Assembly (NCBI RefSeq): GCF_000611645.1
Contig: NW_014013495.1
Location: 6,996 to 34,243, forward strand
Reading direction: 5' to 3'
Source: Monoraphidium neglectum
Taxonomy: Eukaryota; Chlorophyta; Chlorophyceae; Sphaeropleales; Selenastraceae
Length of the DNA stretch: 27,248 nucleotides
A program made the translations under genes and the position numbers. Within the stretch, counting starts at the first letter, position 1; each line of letters opens with the position of its first letter. The notes beneath the pieces were generated by a model. It worked only from the letters and a program-made list of their open reading frames with translations. It ran no database searches and was not told the DNA's origin. This document shows, one piece after another, positions 22,401 through 27,248 of the stretch.

Positions 22401-23516
22401 TGGGGGGCAGGCGGCAGCGTAGGGTCTGCAGAGGACGCCTATCATTCGTCAGCCACAGTGCCAGATCCGTGAGCGCCTCCCCCGCTCAACGCAGCACGGA
22501 CGCGTTCCCGCGCCGCAGCGTGCGATCCGTGGGGTTGAGGCTGTGAAACTTCAGGTCATGGCTGGGGCCTGTAGGGTTTGCCCACCTTGTGTCTTTTGTG
22601 GAAGTAAGCAATCGTGGAGTGGCCCAGCAACTCCACCTTGACCTGAGAGGGAGATCAAGAACACAGCCCAATTTGTATACAGGGTACATGCAACCAGTGT
22701 ATACCAGAAGCAGCCTGACCGCTGCCGCTCAGGCTACGGCCCGCCTGAACGCCGCTGCGCGTGGCCGATATATAAAAAGGCCGCTGGCGTTGGGCGGGGT
22801 CGCCGCACTTCCTTGCGCCTGCTGATCGGGCCAGCTGCCGCGACTTCGGCTGCAGCCGCCCTTCGGGCTCCTGCGTCCCCAGGCTCCACGCAGCCGCCGA
22901 TGAGAAGTTCACGGTCGCTCACCCCGGTGTCTAGGGTATCCTCGTAGTCGTCGTACCGCGGGATCACCACCATCACCCGATGGCCGCGCTCCGCCAAGGC
23001 GATGGGCAGGGACCCGATGACGTCACCCAGGCCGCCGGTCTTTGACCAGGGGGCCGCCTTGGAGGGCGTACGTGCGTGGATATGGTGCGGCTTGCCAAGG
23101 TGCACGTACGCCCAGGGGCATGGCAGCATGCTGAAGGGAGTGCCCCCGCATTTCAAGTTGATACCGATATGCATGCCCCGAAAATGCCGTCACCCGAGCT
23201 GCCCGACTGGTGCAGCCTCCTTACGAACGGCAAATTGCACCTCAGAAGACACAAATACGATGTTGCGCAGGGTCTTGGGGCGATCGTCCTCGCCGCGCGC
23301 GCGCCGCGCTGGTGTCAACGTCGCGGGGCTGCGGGGCTCGCTGGCGCTCTTCTCCGTCTCCTCCACGGGGCCACGCGACAACCCCGCAACTGCAGCGGAG
23401 TTTTGAGCATACTGAACCTGCCGAGTGCGCGTGAACAGCCTCGCAGGACCGATCAGGCGAGCAGAGCTGCCATTCCGGCACGAACACTTCGAACAAGCTG
23501 TTCCCAGGCTGCGCAT
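16431..23516 (-). CDS. SSI: Soluble starch synthase, class I (ADP-glucose:alpha-1,4-glucan glucosyltransferase, GT5)
   Basis: Plastid stroma enzyme that extends alpha-1,4-glucan chains from ADP-glucose. Sixteen exons join in phase: 23241-23516, 22923-23057, 22586-22642, 22283-22372, 21956-22051, 21079-21207, 20515-20601, 20154-20244, 19756-19864, 19230-19362, 18659-18709, 18277-18345, 17762-17930, 17328-17392, 16883-17072, 16431-16456; about 590 residues. The first 70 or so ([20 protein letters not shown]...) are a transit peptide plus linker. Key motifs: [21 protein letters not shown] with ADP-glucose-binding K98; [17 protein letters not shown] (about 223-228); [38 protein letters not shown] (402-412); [24 protein letters not shown]; and the second GGL site RTGGLRDT (503-510). 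The C-terminus [16 protein letters not shown] resembles class I (FEWAxxDPPY), not class II or granule-bound forms. The intron 17073-17327 has a GC donor. A TTG codon upstream extends the frame, but the first ATG is at 23516. Confidence 0.95.
16483..16493. repeat. G11 run (C11 in transcript) before the last SSI exon
   Basis: Eleven G on the + strand, read as C-run about 27 bases before the acceptor of the final exon (16456). Confidence 0.9.
16613..16705. repeat. CA/GCATGC-rich stretch in SSI intron 15
   Basis: Imperfect alternation of ACACAC, CATGTG and GCATGC with several short palindromes, within the intron 16457-16882. Unlike the other tracts it is CA-rich on the + strand, hence TG-rich in the transcript. 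Confidence 0.8.
17073..17327 (-). other. GC-AG intron in the starch synthase gene
   Basis: The exon ends GACCCGTTCGCGCAG and the intron starts GCGAGC. The acceptor CCGCAG|CCG at 17073 joins in phase 0 to give [14 protein letters not shown]. This lines up with the DPFAQ...GTGW segment of class I synthases. The next GT downstream (GCC|GTCACG) is a poor donor and would add extra residues. A run of eleven C (17119-17129 as G on +) lies about 46 bases before the acceptor. Confidence 0.75.
17657..17780. repeat. Tandem duplication of the end of SSI exon 13
   Basis: Two imperfect copies of about 61 bases (17657-17717 and 17718-17780). The right copy carries the real exon end and donor (TACGGCACCG|GTGCGC); the left copy, wholly inside the intron, repeats GCCATGCGCTACGGCAC but its donor is altered to GGCGGGTG. 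Confidence 0.8.
19171..19220. repeat. (A/G)AGTGA-type short repeats in SSI intron 10
   Basis: Repeated GACAAGTGA and GATAAGTGA units next to the donor of exon 10, in the intron 18710-19229. Confidence 0.85.
20656..20667. repeat. G12 run (C12 in transcript) in SSI intron 6
   Basis: Homopolymer within the intron 20602-21078, about 55 bases before the acceptor of exon 7. Confidence 0.9.
21212..21232. repeat. (GGT)n trinucleotide repeat in SSI intron 5
   Basis: Seven GGT units on +, i.e. ACC repeats in the transcript, directly before the acceptor CCTAG|GAC of exon 6 (21207). Confidence 0.9.
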
Positions 23517-23655
23517 AGTGCCAATTTGAGCCAGGACGAGTGGATAACAGTGGTTTGATGCCAACTATCAGGGGACGCGCTTGTTTCGAAGGGAACCGCA
23601 AGCACTTTGCAACAATGCGGCAGCGTTAGTTCAGTTTAGCAAGCGCCTGGCACTG

Positions 23656-23667
23656 TTCATATAATGA
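23656..23667 (-). promoter_or_regulatory. Probable TATA box of SSI
   Basis: Reads TCATTATATGAA on the minus strand, about 140 bases before the SSI ATG. This would allow a leader of roughly 110 bases. Confidence 0.45.
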
Positions 23668-24240
23668 CGACAAAATTGTGCATGCACAATGTGGGTCGCG
23701 ATGACCGTGACCCGCGGGCAAGACGGGTTCTTTCAGCTGACGTTTGCAAGCGCTTCCAAGGCGAAGACCGCCCGTGCGCGCGATAAAACAGGAAGACAGT
23801 GCGGTTTGCGGTGCAATGTGAGGTGTCAACAGCCGATCCAGCGACCGAGTGTGGTCACACTAGCACCCCACTCCTCAATAGGCACAGACACAGTCATTGA
23901 TGCGCCTCTGCAGGAGCGCAGAGGGGGGCCAGGCGCCAAGCCAGCGCTGAAGCACCCGTTGATAATCCACTTTGCTAAAACGCGTCACCGCGTTGTCGAT
24001 TGAGGGCTAAGCCTCGCTGTGTTGCCAGCCCCAGGCCAAAGCGTCCCCCCCTTGCACTGGGTCTCACACCCAGCAGCTGCGTGTTGACAGACGAGCTTCA
24101 GACATGCAGCTTTCGGCTGCTGAGTACGCTGGCTGCAGAGGGCGCCGTGGGCTCCGCCGATTCCCGTCACAGCTCCGCTGCTGTGCTCGAGGCACCCACT
24201 TAATCGCGCCCGCGCCCCCCGATCGTGTTGTCCATGTGGT

Positions 24241-24245
24241 TTACA
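24241..24245 (-). terminator. Poly(A) signal TGTAA for the E2 gene (distal of two)
   Basis: TGTAA on the minus strand within GGTTGTAAACC, 80 bases after the E2 stop codon. It matches the usual green-algal signal. Confidence 0.45.
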
Positions 24246-24267
24246 ACCACCAACGCTTCCAGGCCAC

Positions 24268-24272
24268 TTACA
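24268..24272 (-). terminator. Poly(A) signal TGTAA for the E2 gene (proximal of two)
   Basis: A second TGTAA, in GGTTGTAAGTGG, about 53 bases after the stop. The two share the context GGTTGTAA. Confidence 0.4.
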
Positions 24273-24324
24273 ACCGCGTAATCTGGATCACCCACGCCGA
24301 AGCTAGCCATGCGGCCTCCTCGTT

Positions 24325-24406
24325 TCATGTCAGGTCAATCACCCCCGCATCAGGCTCCGCCGCTGCAGCCCCCGGGCCAAGCCACGCGGGGGGCGCCTGC
24401 TGCCTG

Positions 24407-24441
<35 letters not shown>

Positions 24442-27248
24442 AGGCGGTGGCGACGGAGCCGGCTCAGCAGCCGCCGCTGCCGCTTGCTGCTCGCTCTCCC
24501 ACGCCGCGACCAGCGAATCCAGCTCCGCCCCCGCCTCTTGCACGATTGCCCCCAGCGCTGTGCACGCCGCCGGCTGCCTCGCCTCCCGCCCCCACCGCTG
24601 CAGCGCCTCCTTCGCCGCGGCCGCAGTCAGCGCCCAGTGCGCGCGCAGCGCGGCGCCGAAGGGCGCGGGCGGGCGGCGCAGCTGCGCCAGCAGCGCGTGG
24701 CGCGCGGTGTTCGCGCGAACCTCATCGTTATAGGCTGCGCTGCTGGCGCGCCCCGAGGGCGTGCGCATTTGACTCTCGTAGCCAGGCTGCGGCAGGGGGC
24801 CGCGGGCGGATGGGGCGTGCAGAGCGAGCTGGTTTCATGGTTCACTGTTTACGGCAGCATCAACAAACATCATCACTGTTCGGGCTGCTCTCAGGGTTCT
24901 GGATGTAAGGTTCACAGCAGGCACTGGTGTTGGGGGTCAGATATTGCGTTGGAGGCGCCTATAGCGATGCACGCCTCAGTGCATGCATCGCGCCGCTGTG
25001 TCCTCCAATCCCACAGCCAAGCGTCGCACAGGCGAGATGAGTAAACGGCCCTTGCACCTCGTTGAAAAATGGGTCAGCCACCAGCACGCAGGCTTGGATA
25101 GATACGAGCACCTGCCATCAGGATATTGAGTTGGGGCAAACAGGGGCTGTTAGGGGGGGCTGGGGTAATGGACAGGTGCCAGAGCGACAGGATGGTGAGA
25201 CAGCAGGCGAAGGGAAGGGATGGTGCGGTACCACGGGTGTGCACACGCGCAAGCGCACATGTTTACGTGGGTTGGGGTGGACCAGACCGAATATGATGGT
25301 ACGTTGTCACTCATGAGGGTGTGGGGGGGCAGGCGAGAGAGACGACCAGGCAAGCTGAAACCCAGGGCGACTCCAGGCGCGCGCATGGAGGGCAAGCAGG
25401 GCTGCACGATTGGGCACGCCGGGCATTAGTGGCGCTGACGGGTAAGATGGGGCCCACACTTGAATGTGGATGGGGCACGGCGCGTTTGTGGCTGCGATGC
25501 TGCACACCTGCAGCAGCGTCGACACGCCCGGCTGCCAGCTCGGGCCGGCCCAGGTGCCAAGCAGCGACAGGCACACCTGCAGGGTGAGGGAGCCAGAACA
25601 GGCGGCGTGCGGCCATCCATGGGTGCAGGGAGAGGGGTGCAGCGGGCTGTACCCTGGGAGCGGGCTGTACCCTGGGAGCAGGCGGCCAGCACGCACGCTT
25701 GAGCGTATCAAGGCAGGGCCGCCGCCCATCCAGCTGCCTTCGCGGCGCATGCCAAGCGCCAAGCACTGTTTCACTCAGAAGAGGTCGAGCGAGACGGTCG
25801 TGGCATTGGGGGAACACCCGAAGTTGACGAGGGGATGGAGGCACTTGCCTTTCCGCAGTTGTACAGATTTGGGTTGAACCGCACTGTGCCGCCGCCCGTT
25901 GTCAGGAAATGCACCCTGGTACCACAGCAACGTGCGTGCGTGTGCGTTTGCATGTGCGTGCTTGAGCGCCAGCACAAGCGTGTGCGTGCAAGTGCATGTG
26001 TGCGTGTGGGCGTCTGCGTGTGGGTGCGCTCAGAGGGCCGGTGCAACTGTATTCAGGTGCGCAAGCAACAGGCAGGGGAAGACTGCTGGCGAGTGGCCAG
26101 GGGCGTGCACGGACAGACGGAGCAAGGAGAGGTGGGGGGGGCGCAGCAATGAGAGCAGCGGGACCCACTGCGGCGGGGCGTTTGGGTAGTCGTTCGGGAG
26201 CCATATGTCGAAAACAAAGGCCCCATGAGCGTACCTGGACCGTGAAAAGAGGCAGCAGAGCGGTTGACTAGGCGGAATGGTTGACAGAATGAGCCGGTGT
26301 TGGACAGGCAGCATGAGCAAGCCGCCCTCCGCTCGCGATTCCACGCCGCTGAAAGTCGGAGCCGCGGCGATGTCAGCCGCCCCCGGTGCGGTGCGTCCGC
26401 ACGCCCCCTGCGGCCCCGCTCACGGCGTGTCCGGCGCCGGCAGCAGCACCGCGCGCAGCACGTCGAGCCGCACGTCGTCCACGGCGAGCAGCACGCCCGT
26501 GCCGTGCGCCAGGGGGAGGCTGGTGCTAAGGGTTCCCAGCTCGGATGTGATGCGGCGCAGCCGCTGGCGCATGGCCTCGCCTGCAGTCGAGATTGGAAGG
26601 GGGTCCAGGCACCAGGCCAATCTGATTTCAGCCCCAAGGCAAGCCGATGCTGACTAGAGGGGCGAGGTGCTTGAGCTGCATGCAGTGCAGATGCTTGCAT
26701 GCACGTGCGCCTGCGGTTTGATTTAAGAAAGGGTCCAGGCAACACGCCAAAGTTGCTGAATCCAACCAAGAGCAAGCCGGCGCTGGCCAGAGGGGCGAGC
26801 CGCTCGAGGCGCGGGGCAGTTGCTTGCGTGTGCGTGCGTCGTGGCGGACAGGTCGGTCGGCGGCCCTGCATCAATTCCTGCCCGCCGGCGACGCTCCGTT
26901 GTAGGACGGCTCTGTTCAACGGCGCTCCTGCTCGCGTCCCCAGTGCAGTTTCGGGTTCCCGGAACGCACCCCCGCTGCGGGCCGCCGCCTCCGCTTGCTT
27001 CCGAAAGTAGTGCTCCCGCAGCAGCGGCGCCTCCACAAACTGGAGGCCACCCATCACACGCAAGTAGCGCTCCTGCGCCGCCGCCACAGCCGCCGCAGCC
27101 GCTGCCCCCGGACCCCCGCCCGCACCACCGACCGCAGCCTTCGCCTCCTGCTGCTGCCCCCGGCCCTGCAGCTGCCTGCCCGCGTCCGCCCGGCTCCCGT
27201 CCTCGCCAGCACCACCGCCGGCCCCGCCGCCGCCACCAAGAGAGGCGG
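24325..27248 (-). CDS. Ubiquitin-conjugating enzyme E2, BIRC6/UBE2O-like, 5' end beyond right edge
   Basis: Carries ubiquitin as a thioester on a catalytic cysteine and transfers it to substrates. Seven exons in phase: beyond 27248-26970, 26424-26580, 26169-26234, 25849-25915, 25508-25576, 25058-25111, 24325-24786; 383 residues are seen. In order: an Ala/Gly-rich stretch; the conserved lead YLRVMGGLQFVEAPLLREHYF; ITSELGTLSTSLPL; LDVLRAVLLPAPDTPYAHG; FVFDIWLPNDYPNAPP; TVRFNPNLYNCGK, where FNPN stands at the usual HPN site as in this E2 group; VCLSLLGTW with the active-site Cys; VLVSIQACVLVADPFFNE; PGYESQMRTPSGR; then the helical YNDEVRANTARHALLAQLRR. The LSTSLPL...FNPNLYN...VLVSIQ series is closest to the UBC domain of BIRC6. 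The tail has an 11-Gln run and ends VIDLT. Whether the upstream protein is a giant BIRC6-like or a compact E2 cannot be told from this window. The intron before the Cys exon has a GC donor. Confidence 0.93.
24409..24441. repeat. Coding (CAG)11 repeat, polyglutamine
   Basis: Eleven uninterrupted CTG on +, read as CAG on the minus strand in the last E2 exon. It encodes eleven glutamines between a Pro-rich segment (SPPP) and HRQQ. Confidence 0.95.
25577..25848 (-). other. GC-AG intron in the E2 gene
   Basis: The exon ends TGCGGAAAG and the intron starts GCAAGT, the textbook GC-donor consensus. The acceptor CCTGCAG joins in phase 0 to give NCGK|VCLSLLGTW, exactly as in homologous E2 domains. No GT donor near the junction gives an in-frame join. 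Confidence 0.85.
25643..25678. repeat. Two perfect tandem copies of an 18-base unit
   Basis: CGGGCTGTACCCTGGGAG at 25643-25660 and 25661-25678, inside the GC-AG intron of the E2 gene. Confidence 0.95.
25930..26032. repeat. GT/GC-rich low-complexity tract in E2 intron
   Basis: Imperfect GTGC and GTGT alternation, CA-rich in the transcript, within the intron 25916-26168 and starting about 15 bases from the acceptor at 25915. Confidence 0.8.
26598..26840. repeat. Diverged tandem duplication of about 130 bases in E2 intron
   Basis: Shared blocks in the same order: GGGTCCAGGC (26601 and 26731), AAGCCG..GCTG.C.AGAGGGGCGAG (26641 and 26774) and TTGC.TG..TGCGTG-like ends (about 26694 and 26822). 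The offset is 128-133 bases. It lies in the intron 26581-26969. Confidence 0.75.

Larger units (their letters stand above)
23517..24324. other. Intergenic DNA between SSI promoter and E2 3' end
   Basis: About 0.8 kb between two minus-strand genes. The left part holds the SSI leader and a TATA element. The right part holds the E2 3' UTR with two TGTAA signals. No further gene is visible. Confidence 0.6.

Noticed and set aside
23190..23564. Upstream start for SSI at 23564
   Set aside because: That codon is TTG; the first ATG in frame is at 23516 and fits the TATA position.
24325..24908. Poly-Leu or poly-Ala frames on the plus strand opposite the CAG repeat
   Set aside because: Antisense reading of the polyglutamine tract; the minus-strand frame carries the conserved E2 C-terminal domain.

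Overview
The window looks like nuclear DNA of a photosynthetic green alga (Chlorophyta; the exact class cannot be read from the sequence). The DNA is GC-rich. Its genes are broken into many short exons with GT-AG introns, and two introns appear to be GC-AG. Dinucleotide and hexamer microsatellites are common in the introns. The recognisable products are those of a green plastid lineage: a photosystem I antenna protein, a non-heme di-iron beta-carotene hydroxylase closest in motif layout to green-algal enzymes, and a class I soluble starch synthase. There are no bacterial operons, no tRNA or rRNA genes and no intact transposon that I can see. Most long open frames in this GC-rich DNA are chance; I built the gene models from conserved motifs plus splice sites whose phases agree.

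Layout, left to right. (1) 1-2221, minus: LHCI-type chlorophyll a/b-binding protein, five exons seen, 3' end off the left edge. (2) 3415-5945, plus: a five-exon, 400-residue multi-pass membrane protein of the rolling-stone / FAR-17a-AIG1-like superfamily. (3) 5946-7735: convergent intergenic DNA. (4) 7736-10512, minus: complete six-exon beta-carotene hydroxylase of 300 residues with all four histidine motifs. (5) 10947-11682, plus: a two-exon, 138-residue hydrophobic protein I do not recognise, divergent from the hydroxylase. (6) 13261-13893, plus: a single-exon, 210-residue protein I do not recognise, with an N-terminus that could be a plastid transit peptide and two C-terminal membrane helices. 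(7) 13894-16430: intergenic, with one long unexplained open frame. (8) 16431-23516, minus: complete 16-exon starch synthase I of about 590 residues. (9) 24325 to beyond 27248, minus: a BIRC6/UBE2O-type ubiquitin-conjugating (E2) enzyme, 5' end off the right edge.

Three of the genes act in the plastid: light harvesting, xanthophyll synthesis, and starch elongation. A fourth (the 210-residue protein) may. They are on different strands with separate promoters, so this is at most loose co-location, not an operon. The E2 enzyme acts in ubiquitin signalling and the rolling-stone-like protein in a membrane; neither has an obvious link to the plastid genes.

The most interesting signals are at the level of RNA processing and protein tails. 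These are two phase-consistent GC-AG introns (one directly before the E2 catalytic cysteine codon), CA repeats or C-runs placed upstream of many 3' splice sites, a tandem acceptor, a duplicated exon end in the starch synthase gene, and an E2 whose last five residues form a SUMO-interaction-like motif after a CAG-encoded glutamine run. I found no evidence for a wholly new multi-gene system.
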